A DNA stretch of 64,000 nucleotides from Coenobita brevimanus (taxonomy: Eukaryota; Arthropoda; Malacostraca; Decapoda; Coenobitidae), in contig CM064683.1 in NCBI GenBank assembly GCA_032717465.1, forward strand, positions 40,248,183 to 40,312,182, in the 5' to 3' direction. Shown piece by piece: positions 21,246 to 32,367 of the stretch. The notes under the pieces are model-generated. The model was not told where the DNA came from. It searched no databases and saw nothing but the letters and a program-made list of their open reading frames with translations. The position numbers and the translations under genes were made by a program. Positions within the stretch are counted from its first letter, which is position 1. Each line of letters opens with the position of its first letter.

Positions 21246-23047
21246 GAAGAAGTGGCTAAAGTGGTTACAGGACAAGGGTTCAGTTGAAATAAGAACTGCA
21301 CATATTGAGAGCAAGAAACACATAAAGAGACTAGTGAAGAGGAAAAAGAAGGAAGTAATGATGATCTAGGAAGAAATATGAATGCAAACTACTCTGATAA
21401 ATAGGAAGTTAACCTGGAAAGAGGTGCCGAAATGTAGAAGTGAAAGCGGAAAGAAATGTCATGGTGTGAAGGATGTAGGTGGTAGAATATTAACCCATGG
21501 GCATGAAGTAAGGACCAGATGGAAAGAATATTTTGACAGCTTGATGAATTGGAATAGAGAGAGCAGAGAGGCTGTAAACATGATTGGTTTGGGGGCTGTG
21601 CACAGAAGGAATGCAGTACCAGGAGACGTGACACTTGCACAAGTGAAGAGTGCTGTGAAGCGGCTGAAAAATGGGAAAGCAACTGGGGTTGATGAGGTGT
21701 ATGCAGAGATGTTTAAGTGTAGTGGAGAGAGTGGAATGAAGTGCTTGTTGGAGATATTGAAGAAGGCATGGATGAGTGAAACTGTGCCTGCAGAGTGGAA
21801 AAAGGCTGGGATTGTACTCCTGTACAAAATAAAGGTAAGCGCGGTGAGTGCAAGAATTATCGTGGCATAAGTTTCTTGAGAGTGGTAGGGAAGGTATATG
21901 GAAGCATGTGTAAGGGTTAATGGGCATCTAAGTGAACGGTTCACGGTCGTTGTGGGCGTGCGACAAGGCTGTGTGATGTCCCCATGGTTGTTTAATATAT
22001 ATATGGACGGGGTGATGAGAGAAGTAATAACACGAATAATGGAGAGAGGGATAGCGTTGGTAATGAATGGTGATGGATAGAATATCTCAAATTTGTTGTA
22101 TGCTGATGATGCAGTACTGCTTGCAAGTACCGGACAAGAACTTGGAGGGCTAGTGCAGAGTTTTGCTGAGGTCTGTGAGCGCCGTGCCTTGAGAATAAAT
22201 GTAGAAAAGAGTAAAGTGATGGTTACTGAGAGAGAAGGTGACTCCCAGTGCGATGTTACAGTGAATGGAGGGAGACTGGAATTGGTGAGAGAGTTCAAAT
22301 ACCTGGGTACAGTGACAAAAAAAAAAAAGAGATGAAAATGTGCAAAAGAAGTTGAAAGTAGAGTGGCACAAGGAAGAAAAGTAGCTGGTGCTATGAAGGC
22401 CTTGAGAAGAAACAGAGGCTTGAGTGCTGCAGCTGCAAGGGGCTTGCATGAAAATGAAAAGTCAAGATTAAGAACAGTGGAGATGAGACTGCTGAGGAAT
22501 TTATGTGGAGTACAGAGGGTGGATAGGATACGAAATAATGTGGTTCGTGAAAGATGTGGAGTGAGGAAGTGGACACCAGAACCGAAGAGAGTGTACTGAA
22601 ATGCTATGGTCACATGAAGACAATGGATAAGAACTGAGTGGTGAAAAAGGTATATCAGAGCGAATCTGAAGGAGAGAGGAGGCGAGGTGGGCCAAGGAGG
22701 AGAGAGATGGTGGATGAATGTGTGAGGAAGAAAGGTTTGGAAGTCGGTGAGACTAGGAAACTGACAAGAGGTCGAGCTGGCTGGATGAATGTTGTGAGGA
22801 TAAGTGCATGATCAGGAATTTGGCACCCGTTTGTAATGTGGCAGCACCCGGATTGACTCAATTCGTTTCTGTGAAGCTACATAACGTGGCGAATCGTTTT
22901 GGCGTAGCCGATAGAGCCAAGATTCCGGGGTCTTGAATGATAAGTGAATGGAAGTGTGGCCCATTGGATTAGACAAATTTGGGCTGTTTGGACATTGCTA
23001 CTCCTCACCCTGCCCTAGGGTGAGAAAGGAGGTCCGAATAATGATGA
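21246..23047 (+). mobile_element. LINE-2 (RTE-like), inserted in the 45-bp array
   Basis: This non-LTR retrotransposon is flanked on both sides by the same minisatellite. Reverse transcriptase pieces occur in order in different frames: a finger region with GKATGVDEVYAEM (21382-21830), RQGCVMSPWLFNIYMDGV (about 21960-22010), YADDAVLL (catalytic, 22096-22120), FKYLGT (about 22295), and a C-terminal region. No endonuclease was seen, so it is 5'-truncated. The tail GAATAATGATGATGA is an ATG-type microsatellite, as is usual for RTE elements. It is inactive. Confidence 0.85.
21382..22599 (+). pseudogene. broken reverse transcriptase of LINE-2
   Basis: The palm motifs QGCVMSPWLF and YADD are conserved, but the frame is broken after 21830, at 22080 and in an A run at 22317-22329. 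The RT would have copied the element's RNA at a nicked target site. The protein-level pattern (NGKATGVDEV, WLFNIYMDGV, YADDAVLLA) is RTE/jockey-superfamily-like and differs from the FADD version in the LINE-1 copies. Confidence 0.8.
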
Positions 23048-23222
23048 TGAACATCCATCTAAATGGACACTGGAATTCATATATTATTTCCGAAGAGCAT
23101 CCATGTAATGGACACTGGAATTAACATATTATTTCAAATAACATCCATCTAATGGACAATGAAATTAATATATTATTTCAGAATAACATCCATCTAATGG
23201 ACACTGGAATTAACATGTTACT
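23048..23222. repeat. 45-bp minisatellite, right part (4 copies)
   Basis: The same unit as 20897-21229 with more substitutions (CATGTAATGG, GGACAATGAAA). It continues the array after the LINE insertion. Confidence 0.9.
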
Positions 23223-23227
23223 TGCGA

Positions 23228-24560
23228 TCTACCTATAACCATACGCCTTAATCCGACACAGGGTGGTCACAAACAAATCACCTCCATGTCGCACTGTCCC
23301 CTGCCACGTCCATCCCCCCCTCCACAACTTACACCCCCCTTTCTCATATACCTCTCCACCCCATCACTTCATCAGTGTCGTCCAACCTCTCCCACCCCAT
23401 CACTTCATCAGTGTCGTCCAACCTCTCCCACCCCTATCCACCTCACTCACATACACTCTCCTCCTTAATCACTCAATCTCCATCCTCTCCACATGGCCAA
23501 ACCACCTCAGTCTACTTCTCCTAATGCATTCTAACACATCCACACCATAATGCTTCTTCACTTACTCATTTATCAGTCTATCTTTCCATGAAACTTCACA
23601 TGCTCCTCTCAAACATATAACTCACAAGTTATTTGAGTTATTGGAAATGAATTTCCACTGCTCTCTCTTGACCTGTGCCCTTCCAACAAGGTCCAAGCAT
23701 CGCTTCCAAACGTTCACAATACCATCACGCAGTGACTTTGATTCCCATGCTCACTTCCTTATTTCTTATCACTACTTTCAATGAACCAGCAAACCTTTCT
23801 TTCCTGTTGTACCCTTTCCAGCAGTTCATGCTCCAAACTTCCATCCTTACTCATCACACTACCCTAATACGTAAATGCATTCACATTTTCCATTTCCTCA
23901 CCATCCAGCTCCAGTGTGCACTAAGTGACTTCATTTCTCTGGAAGACCACAACTTTACTCTTCCCTACATTCACCTTTAGAGTTTAGATTCCGTTTCTTA
24001 CAAACTCCCCCAAATTCACTCACCAAACCTTGAGGTTCCCCTTCGTCTTCATTTAACAATACAGTATCATCTGCAAACAACAGAACAGGAAGTTTCCAAA
24101 CGCTGCCTTCTCTCATTAGGATCGCTCCAACATCCACTACCCTACTTTGTATCTCTTTTATAACTCCATCCATATACAAACTGAACAACTATGGAGACAT
24201 GACACATCAGTTTCAATCCAACATTCAGACAGAAAAATTCGCTCAGTTCGCTGTCCACACGCACTGCAGCCGTAGCACCCTCGTAACATACTTCCCACGG
24301 AATTTAACGCTTTCCATTTACTCCGTAATTTTTCAATATTTACCACATTCCTCGTCTACCCACTTTGTCATATACTTTCTCCAAATCCAGGATGGCTGCA
24401 TCCAATTTCTTTCCCATCTCCAGAAACCTTTCCACTAAACACCTTAGGATGAATATCTGATCTACACCTCTTCCCTTCCTGAAACCTTCCTGTTCTTCTT
24501 CAACTAATTCCTCTCTTTTTTTCCTTAATTCTGCCAACAAGTATCCTACCATACACTTTT
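23228..24560 (-). mobile_element. LINE-1 copy, inverted, degenerate
   Basis: It reads on the minus strand from about 24560 to the GGCGT.TGG 3' end near 23230. Recognisable RT blocks are EEEQEGFRKGRGVDQIFILR (24340-24552) and FADDTVLLNEDEGE with WKLPVLLFADD (23955-24188). Many stops and indels are present. Confidence 0.85.
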
Positions 24561-24930
24561 CCTATTACACTATGAAGACATGCCCCTATGATTACCACAC
24601 ATTTTCCCATTTTCCCTTGTACAAGGAAATAATTGCTTGGTTTATGAAATTGAGTGCAACTTCTCTTCCATAATCATACATTTGAAATGCTTCTTATACT
24701 GAAGTTAGTAGTGTAATCAATGATGAGGGAGAGATTCTCGGGCTCCCATCTCTATCCGTAATGAGACCTGCATTAGGCTGGGTTTAATCATGCTCAGCTA
24801 TGCTGGGATACGTCAACTTATACCATAATGGTTTAATTAATTAATAAATGCACTGTACAAGGTCTTACAAATATAACAAGAGAAGAACGCGTGGTGGATG
24901 AAAACATTATGATGTGCAGTGGAAACTAAA
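24561..24930. other. no recognised feature
   Basis: No repeat or gene was identified. Confidence 0.4.
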
Positions 24931-24934
24931 CTAC

Positions 24935-25258
24935 CTATCTGTCTATTGCCAGACGCCTTAATCCCGTAAGGCGTGGCCACAAACAAATCGCCCTATCACC
25001 TCAGCTCACACCCCACCTCTCCACTCCATCCTTCCATCTCATCCTCGGCCTCCCCATCCCTTTCCCCCCTCCCTACACCTCACTCACATCCACTCTTCTC
25101 GTTAGTCTCTCGTTCTCAATCCTCTCCACATGGCCAAACCACCTCAATGTATTTCTCCTAACGCTTTCTGTCACACCCACATCCACACCACAACGTTCAT
25201 TCACCTCCTCATTTGTCAGTCTGCCTCTCCATGTAACTCCACATGCTCCTCTCAAATA
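24935..25258 (-). mobile_element. LINE-1 copy, 3' end only, inverted
   Basis: It begins with the inverted tail (CTATCTGTCTATTGCCAGACG). It encodes the RT C-terminal fragment RNTLRWFGHVERIE in the frame 25255-25073, matching the element at 34940-36928. Confidence 0.85.
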
Positions 25259-25532
25259 GCTGAAACTAGAAAAAATAAAACGAAGTGATTTTCTTGAATA
25301 AACTAGGAAAAATAAAGTATTTTCTTGAATGTTTCCACAGAATGTGAGGAAAACACAAAAAGGGTGGAGGAATAATAATGACTTTGTATAAAAAAGTACA
25401 AAACTGAAATAAAAAGAAACAGGAAGCAGTGATATTTATCTGTGAAATGCTTTTTTTTTTTCCCAAGTACCTGAGGCATATAAACCCTGTGGGTGGAAAA
25501 GATAAGGAAATATTTCAAAAATATGAGAAGAC

Positions 25533-25577
<45 letters not shown>

Positions 25578-25965
25578 AAGAAAGAAAGAAAGATGAGGCA
25601 CTGACAGCGACAGGAGACGTGTGTAGTCGTGTGGGTTTTCTTGGAACAGCTGCTGGATGAAGGTGGAAAATTAGATTTTGAATGGATGGATAAAAGAACC
25701 TAATTTTATTAAACAGTGATCAGAACTGTAGAGGGATCACAACATGGGAGAGAAATTATATAAAAAAAAAAGTGTCAGACTGCTTTGCTAACCATATAAC
25801 ATATGAGAGATTTCTAGAGGTGTCAATGGACAAAGAGAAACAAACCAAAGACATATGAGACCACAACTTACTACTGATGGGTTTAGGAGGAAACAAGGAA
25901 AAGGAGGTGGAAATGCCACAGGGGGAAACTGTTTACTTTATAAAGGATAAGCAGTCTCTGAATGA
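25259..25965. repeat. low-complexity A-rich stretch, no gene
   Basis: It contains an A run of about 40 at 25535-25574 followed by (GAAA)n to about 25592. Otherwise nothing was recognised. Confidence 0.6.
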
Positions 25966-26560
25966 TTATACTGTACTTGGGTAGTGTGATGGGTAAGGAT
26001 GGAAGTTTAGAGGATGAAGTACTTGAAAGGGTACAACAGGGAAGAAAGGTTGCTGGTTCTTTGAAAGCAGTAATAAGAAACAGAGAAGTGAGCATAGATG
26101 TAAAAAAAAAAGTTACTGAATGACAGTATAAGGATACCAACTCTGAGATATGGAAGCAAAGCTTGGGCCTTGCTGGAAGGACACAAGTCAAGAGTGAGAG
26201 CAGCGGAAATGAGATATTTGAAAGAAGCATACATGTGGAGTTACAAGGAGAGAGACTGACCAATGAGGGAGTGAAAGTGGGTTGTGGGCGTGGATGAGAT
26301 ATAGTGTTCAGAGAAATACACTGAGGTGGTTTAGCCATGTGGAGAGAATGGAGAGCGAGAGACTAATGAGGAGTGTGTGAATGAGATGGATGGGGGAAGA
26401 GGGAAGGGGAGGCCGAGGATGAAATGGAGAGACATATGAGAGAGGGGTGTGTGAGCTGGCTGGAAGGCAGTGAAATGGCAGGAGACAGGACGACAAGGAG
26501 GCGATTTGTTTGCAGCCACCCCTTATGGATTAAGGCGTCTGGTTATAGACAGATAGACAT
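25966..26560 (+). mobile_element. LINE-1 copy, 5'-truncated
   Basis: It starts within the RT thumb region (YLGSVMGKDGS-like, then GRKVAGSLKAVIRNRE) and runs to the GGCGTCTGGTTATAGACAG 3' end. It is frameshifted at an A9 run near 26101-26110. Confidence 0.85.
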
Positions 26561-27124
26561 TAGGTTACAGATCCTATATATTTCATCTATTCACTGCACA
26601 ACCCTAGTATTTGGACTGCAGTAAAATATGACAAAGAACTGTTTTAAGGATAATAACTTATTGAAGCCTTAAACTTTTCAACATCAGAATGTTTTCATTT
26701 TTACTCTGGAAGCTACTGGTAATGTTTACCACTACTCCTTAATGCCTGTGTCTTGGTTGAGGTCACTGGTGTGAGTGTGTAGTATACTGATGGATCACAC
26801 TGGCATCTGCCAAGAGAAATGTACAGAAAATTTCTCAAAGATACTGGTGTCAAACAACAACAGTAACTCTATATTAACATTTTTGCCGAGGTACTTAACA
26901 AATTATTTAATTGTGTAATAATAACCATAAAACATTTTCTAGACTTGCAAACTACAATATGTCCTGAGATATGAAGACAATCTTGGTTAAATATCCTGGT
27001 TGGTTTTGCATTATTTAGATTTAAAAAAAAAAAAAAAAAAAAATGCAGCTTGGTTTTACTGAAGGTGGCTTTCAATCTGATCCTTGAGCTGCAAAACAAA
27101 TTATATTTTTTAATAGGCTACAGT

Positions 27125-27497
27125 TCAATTCTCAATCCACTCACTTGCTGTACTGCCGCCTACTGCTTCCTTCACCTTCATCAATCTTTATCTGTGATTG
27201 CCGTCCACTCATCTTATTTCTCCCATCTTTCCTTTCACTTTTCATTAGTCTTCTTTTCTTTCCAGGTGGCTTTACATTGAGTTGCAAGCCTAATTGTTTC
27301 CTGTAAGCCAGGAAACTGCAACGCTGGGTGGTAACCATATAACCTACCCACACGTGTTCCCTTCCTGTCACCAAGTGGGTTGGCGGATGGCTAGTGCCCC
27401 TCCCCGTGAAACAACTCAAAGACAAACGGCCACCCTTTATGGGAGTATGGCGTCTGGCTACAGATAGATAGACTGATAGACAGAGAGATACACAGAC
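27125..27497 (+). mobile_element. retroposon family S with LINE-1-like 3' end
   Basis: It is absent from the equivalent place in copy 2 (near 62790). The body lacks any ORF. The last 60 bp (GGCCACCCTTTATGGGAGTA, then GGCGTCTGGCTACAGATAG and a GATA tail) match the 3' end of LINE-1 at 36880-36928. Either this is a SINE mobilised by LINE-1 through a shared tail or an internally deleted LINE. No clear pol III boxes were found. Confidence 0.7.
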
Positions 27498-27575
27498 GAT
27501 ACTGAACCAACAGGACCATTTTGTTGTGTGCTTGAGATTTTTTTTTTTTTTTACCTCCACCACAGTGCAGTGTTA

Positions 27576-28161
27576 AGCCCCGTCCACACTAGGGTCGTGC
27601 CACGTGCTCTGTTCCGCGTCATGTTGCTGATGCCAGTGACGTCCATAGTAGTACTACAATGGGCAGAACACACCAGTTACCGTTGACCTGCAAGAGGGTG
27701 ATGATAGATACCAACACTGCAGCAGTTCAAGAGACTGTGATGTGGAGCATTGTGGTACTATGTTGTGACAAAATGAAAAAGAATAGGAATAAGAAGATGT
27801 GGTGCAAGCAATGGCTGTCTCGTCATTGTTTTAAACTTGCACTTCTTAAGTTGTCCTTGTATTGCTTGTTTTTCATCTGCCACATACATGGATGCATCTT
27901 CAGCAGTTCTATAAAATGTAGGGCGTTGCCCCTTGACCATTCAATACCAGTACTATCTTCTAACACTGCGTCGTACTGCAGATCAAACAGCGGTAACGGA
28001 AGCCAGACAGCTACTGTGAGGGCATTGTAGCGCGCTGTCACCATGAAATGTCCCTCGTCCAGATTTGCCCGAAGTATGCAGCACAGACCCTCCGCGGCAC
28101 GAAAACCCGAGTTGGGCAACATGACGTGCAACAGAGCGTGACCCCTAGTGAGGACGGGGCT
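27576..28161. mobile_element. PIF/Harbinger DNA transposon, non-autonomous
   Basis: The terminal inverted repeats start AGCCCCGTCC and extend about 50 bp with CACGTGCTCTGTT/CATGTTGC blocks. A TTA duplication flanks both ends (27573-27575 and 28162-28164). Copy 2 has the undisturbed site with a single TTA at about 62851. A 3-bp TWA target with such ends is diagnostic of PIF/Harbinger. The 586-bp element retains a fragment of the MADF/Myb-like accessory ORF but no transposase. Confidence 0.85.
27823..28131 (-). pseudogene. MADF (Adf-1-type) domain fragment inside the Harbinger element
   Basis: The frame contains HFIELLKMHPCMWQMKNKQY followed by KDNLRSASL. This resembles the start of MADF domains (helix with LIELVR-x-P-x-L/W, then YKDR), the DNA-binding domain found in the Myb-like second protein of Harbinger elements. 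It breaks off after about 30 residues. The N-terminal 70 residues of the frame overlap the inverted repeat and are unlikely to be coding. Confidence 0.55.
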
Positions 28162-28608
28162 TTAGTCTATACAGCAGATCCACTATGGCTGCTGGTGCTG
28201 TGTTGGAGTAACTCACATTTTGGTGTTGTGTACAGTATATGGTACACGAGTGTACCGGTTCCCCACCTAACCTAACTAACCAAGTTCACCACAACAGGAC
28301 ACAGTTCATCTGATCCAATATGGTTGCTGGTGTGGTGCTTGGGTAATTAAGTGTTGCTGTTGCACGTATGGTAATTATTGTACACATGACTGTCAATCTT
28401 CTTGCTTTCCACATGCCCTGTCTTTTACCACCTAGTTTTATTATCATCACTTACCAACTGCTGCTGCTTGTGTGCTGTTGGCCTAATTCAGGTAGTGGTG
28501 ATGTGACCACAAAGTTATATTTGGTTTGGCACATTCACAAAACATAAACATTATTGAATAACAAATATTATCACAAACTATGGCTGTCCCTTAAGGGTAC
28601 AGTATATA

Positions 28609-28897
28609 CAGGGTGTACCTAGGGTTATATCAAAAACTTTGAGAAATGACAGATGAGGGAATTCTAAGCAAAAGATGTTATATGAACATGTGTCCAAATC
28701 TCAACCGTTAAGGAGCTACAATTACTGATGACCTTATGGGCGAAAATGGTCTCCTTCATAATTCGCCCATAAGGTCATCAGTAACTGTAGCTCCGTAACG
28801 GTTGGGATTTGGACACATGTTCATATAACATTTTTTCCTTAGAATTCCCTCCTCTATCATTTCCCAAAGTTTTTGACTTAACTCTTGGGACACCCTG
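28609..28897. mobile_element. 289-bp foldback element with ~136-bp arms
   Basis: Termini are CAGGGTGT and ACACCCTG. The two arms pair over about 136 bp at roughly 88% by eye, leaving an 18-nt loop near 28750. TA dinucleotides flank both ends. Copy 2 lacks it (joined near 63087), confirming insertion. TA-flanked, pure-hairpin architecture fits a mariner-type MITE, but the superfamily is not proven. Transcribed, it would form a near-complete dsRNA hairpin. Confidence 0.85.
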
Positions 28898-28929
<32 letters not shown>

Positions 28930-29600
28930 AGATTAATACTTTGCCACAAGGCCACAGCCCTTCCATATTTCCTATTGAAACCAGTCTTTCACAGGCTACT
29001 TGTTGTGCTTCCTAAATTACCATAATCACAGGGATTATTTTTTTTTATGACATCTGTGAAATACATACAGACTTGTTTATATAAACATCATACATTCCCT
29101 CACTCCCACGAAAGTACCAGCAACAGCAAGTCTTGCTGCCAAACTCTCCAAATGCATGTCTTACTTTTGGCATAATTTGAACTTCCCAAATGATATGTTA
29201 GGTTTGGAAAATTTCAGTTAAGTTAGGCTTGGTTACATTAGGAACGGATTGGTTAGATTAGGATAGGATTGGATTGGCTGTTGGAATAAGTTAGCTTATA
29301 ATACATTAGATTAGGTTTATTAAGACTCAACCTTGGTATTTGGACTGACAGGTATCTGAGGGGTGTCTAGATAAGGTCAAGTGGCAATCCTAGGTGCTTA
29401 AAATCAGAGGGGTGAGGGGGTGAAGCCCCCAGTTAGGATACTCTAGCTAAGGATGGGTTAGGTTAGGCTGGATCATTAGGCATCCTATAAACTTGAATGT
29501 CTGATGCACTAACGCGTCCCGTCGGCAAGACAGTCAGTAATCAACGCATCGTCAGTAAACAGGCTGCCACAGGCAAACTGGCGGCTTCCTTAAATAACAC

Positions 29601-29748
29601 AAAAGTGTATTTTTATTTACTCTACGCATTTTGCAATCTAAAATAACAATATAACTATCTATGTTGCCTATGGTAATTACTTTCCCGAAGTTCATGAAAC
29701 TCTAAGAAGACAGTTGCAATCGCCACACCCATTTCACAAAATCAAAAA

Positions 29749-29781
<33 letters not shown>

Positions 29782-29892
29782 AAGAAAACAAAATGAGTGT
29801 CCATTAAAAGAAATAGTACAGAGGAAAGTAGTAACACATGAGGAATTGTTGGTAAATAAAGAGAGCAAATTGTATTTTTCCCCCTTTAGAGC
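29601..29892. other. short unannotated stretch with (AAT)n
   Basis: (AAT)n occupies about 29750-29780. No gene is seen. Confidence 0.6.
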
Positions 29893-30120
29893 AGGGAGGC
29901 TCAGTGGTAGAGCGTCGGACTCGGGACCGTGGGGTCGTGTGATAGAGCAACGCCCGGTAGCTGTCATGCCGGGAGGGGTAGCGCCCTCCTGTCACCCAGC
30001 AAGGCTATATGATCTAATAAGGTATAGCTCGGGGGAACATTTCCATTTTCCACTTTGGAGCAGAGGGGCCTGAGGCTGGGCTGGTGTAGTGCAGAACACT
30101 TAAGGACAGGAGGCTGACCT
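29893..30120 (+). mobile_element. tRNA-derived SINE
   Basis: The A box AGGCTCAGTGG with GTAGAGCGTCGGACTC (29897-29923) resembles a tRNA 5' half. The B box is degenerate (GGGTCGTGTGATAG). A later block (CCGGGAGGGGTAGCGCCCTCC) is hairpin-forming, and a similar CCTCCCGGGAGGG occurs in the SINE at 686-925, suggesting one family. Confidence 0.5.
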
Positions 30121-30159
30121 ACGCCCCTGGTAATGTCTACAAGACAGAAATACTTGTGG

Positions 30160-30360
30160 GACTCCAACCACAGTGCACAGCCACAGGCCACTGTGCATTC
30201 TGACCCAACAGCTCTACTACCACACCACCATTAAAAAGGTAACAAAAGTGGTAACAAAGTAACAAATAACTCAGCACACAAAGTATACTCCCTCTGGCTA
30301 CCTCTGGGACTTGAACCACAGCACATTTTGACCCGAGGGCTCTACCTCCACGCCACCATT
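30160..30360 (-). mobile_element. tandem tRNA-like SINE heads on the minus strand
   Basis: On the minus strand TGGCGTGGAGGTAGAG (30355-30340) and GGTTCAAGTCC (30317-30307) fit A and B boxes at tRNA spacing. A second, more degenerate copy (GGTGTGGTAGTAGAGC ... GGTTGGAGTCC) lies about 120 bp downstream, at 30232-30155. The two were probably joined by duplication. No intact cloverleaf is seen. Confidence 0.55.
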
Positions 30361-30567
30361 AAAAAAAGTAACAAAGTGGGTAAAAAAGTGAGTTACATGT
30401 AACATCAAAGAAAGTAAATGTCCCTCCAATAAGACAGAGTAAACTGAGAGTAACAAATAACATCAGAGAGTAATGTCTGTCCATAGAGATAATTATCAGC
30501 ACTAAGCAAAAAGACAAAACAAAATGTAGATTCCATTAAAGTAAAACAAAAACTTATAAGATGAATC
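30361..30567. other. spacer with GTAAC-rich sequence
   Basis: Repeated GTAACAAAG words but no fixed period. No gene. Confidence 0.4.
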
Positions 30568-31512
30568 AAATCACACCAGGTGTGGGGGTGGGGCCTGCCG
30601 CTGTGTGGGGTGGTGGTAAATCACACCAGGTGTGGGGGTGGGGCCTGCCGCTGTGTGGGGTGGTGGTAAATCACACCAGGTGTGGGGGTGGGGCCTGCCG
30701 CTGTGTGGGGTGGTGGTAAATCACACCAGGTGTGGGGGTGGGGCCTGCCGCTGTGTGGGGTGGTGGTAAATCACACCAGGTGTGGGGGTGGGGCCTGCCG
30801 CTGTGTGGGGTGGTGGTAAATCACACCAGGTGTGGGGGTGGGGCCTGCCGCTGTGTGGGGTGGTGGTAAATCACACCAGGTGTGGTGGTGGGGCCTGCCG
30901 CTGTGTGGGGTGGTGGTAAATCACACCAGGTGTGGGGGTGGGGCCTGCCGCTGTGTGGGGTGGTGGTAAATCACACCAGGTGTGGGGCTGGGGCCTGCCG
31001 CTGTGTGGGAGGTAGGTAAATCACACCAGGTGTGGGGGCGGGCCTGCCGCTGTGTGGGGTGGTGGTAAATCACACCAGGTGTGGGGGTGGGGTGGTGGTA
31101 AATCACACCAGGTGTGGGGTGCCGGGTGGTGGTAAATCACACCAGGTGTGGGGGTGGTGGTAAATCACACCAGGTGTGGGGGTGGGGCCTGCCGCTGTGT
31201 GGGGTGGTGGTAAATCACACCAGGTGTGGGGGTGGGGCCTGCCGCTGTGTGGGGTACTGGTAAATCACACCAGGTGTGGGGTAGGGCCTGCCGCTGTGTA
31301 GGGTGGCGGTAAATCACACCACGTGTGGGGGTGGGGCCTGCCGCTGTGTGGGGTGGTGGTAAATCACACCAGGTGTGGGGGTGGGGCCTGCCGCTGTGTG
31401 GGCGGTGGTAAATCACACCAGGTGTGGGGGTGGGGCCTGCCGCTGTGTGGGGTGGTGGTAAATCACACCAGGTGTGGGGGTGGGGCCTGCCGCTGTGTGG
31501 GGTGGTGGTAGC
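30568..31512. repeat. 50-bp G-rich minisatellite, about 19 copies
   Basis: AAATCACACCAGGTGTGGGG then GTGGGGCCTGCCGCTGTGTG and GGGTGGTGGT repeat every 50 bp. Shortened units lie at 31081-31160. The array ends exactly where the gene B coding region begins to read out, so gene B's C-terminal codons run into it. Frames through the array are artefacts. Confidence 0.96.
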
Positions 31513-32207
31513 GGTGGTTCAGGTACAGGGCCGAGACACTGACCAACAGTTTGACCACAAACCACGCCACCACCCCCACCCAAGCCCCATTCCACACCTC
31601 CCACACCTCTATCACCCCAACTATGGCCTCCAGGGGGTGAAGCAGCTGGGCACAATAGATGGCACTCAGTGCCAGCTGCCAACTCAGCATACTGACACCC
31701 AGAATTACACTCAGCACCAACAGCACAACCTGAAACACGTCATTTTTGACAAACCAAAAGCCAACCCAAGTGGTGAGCAACCAACAGTGATAAACAATAA
31801 GCCAAGTTAGACCCGCGTTGACCTCATACCGCAATTGTGAAGAAATTACCATCCCGGTCAATTCAGACAACATTAGCCTACCGGGATAGTGACTATATTG
31901 TTCTCCTAATGACTTAATTGCCCAGTTAAGCCTTGATGGCTCAATATTATGGCGCAAAATTGTGTCTAGAGGAACACCATTCTCAACAAATTTGGTAAAC
32001 AATATCAGAAATATCCTTACGGAAATAGGGAACACATGTTTTGACAAAAATGGTGAAACCTAAATCAGTAAGTGACACAATTACGAACCAACAAGTTATG
32101 AGTACGAACAATATCTTTTTGAGGAGGGGCCGAATCCCGTTAGTGTTGACGGGGATAGTGGTGGGGCGGTAGACCCCGTTGTCCATGTGTACAACTGTGT
32201 GGGACAT
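31463..32207 (-). pseudogene. membrane protein gene B, frameshifted paralogue of gene A
   Basis: ATG at 32207 opens 74 codons with one hydrophobic segment (residues about 31-55, KKILFVLITCWFVIV) before a stop near 31983. An overlapping frame entered by about 32047 continues with three more hydrophobic segments (LTWLIVYHCWLL region; VFQVVLLVLSVILGVSMLSW; WVGVVAWFVVKLLVSVSAL) and then runs into the 50-bp satellite. The layout of four segments and spaced matches (LxP, W-x-V, WVG-x-V) resemble gene A. One indel between about 32047 and 31983, or an unrecognised intron, is needed to join the frames. The charged C-terminal tail of gene A is missing, apparently replaced by the satellite. The function is unknown. 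Confidence 0.5.
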
Positions 32208-32367
32208 TTTGGGATGAGCTTACCAAAACTTAATCGTAAGCTATATCACAATCCAATATCGTACTACACAGTACGATTAATTTTAACCTTACTAACCGTT
32301 ATAAAATTACGGGTCACAATGAAAATGCGAGAGCGCGGACAACACACCCTCTCGCTAACTCGTCCAC

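Larger units (their letters stand above)
26575..29600. repeat. segmental duplication 2, copy 1
   Basis: It is co-linear with 62290-64000. Shared blocks include AATGCCTGTGTCTTGGTTGA with AGTATACTG, ACTCACATTTTGGTGTTGTG, CCCACCTAACCTAAC and GGCAAAGCCCCC-type sequence near the end. Relative to copy 2 it carries three insertions (27125-27497, 27576-28161, 28609-28897) and about 190 bp of extra sequence near 28349-28540. Confidence 0.9.
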
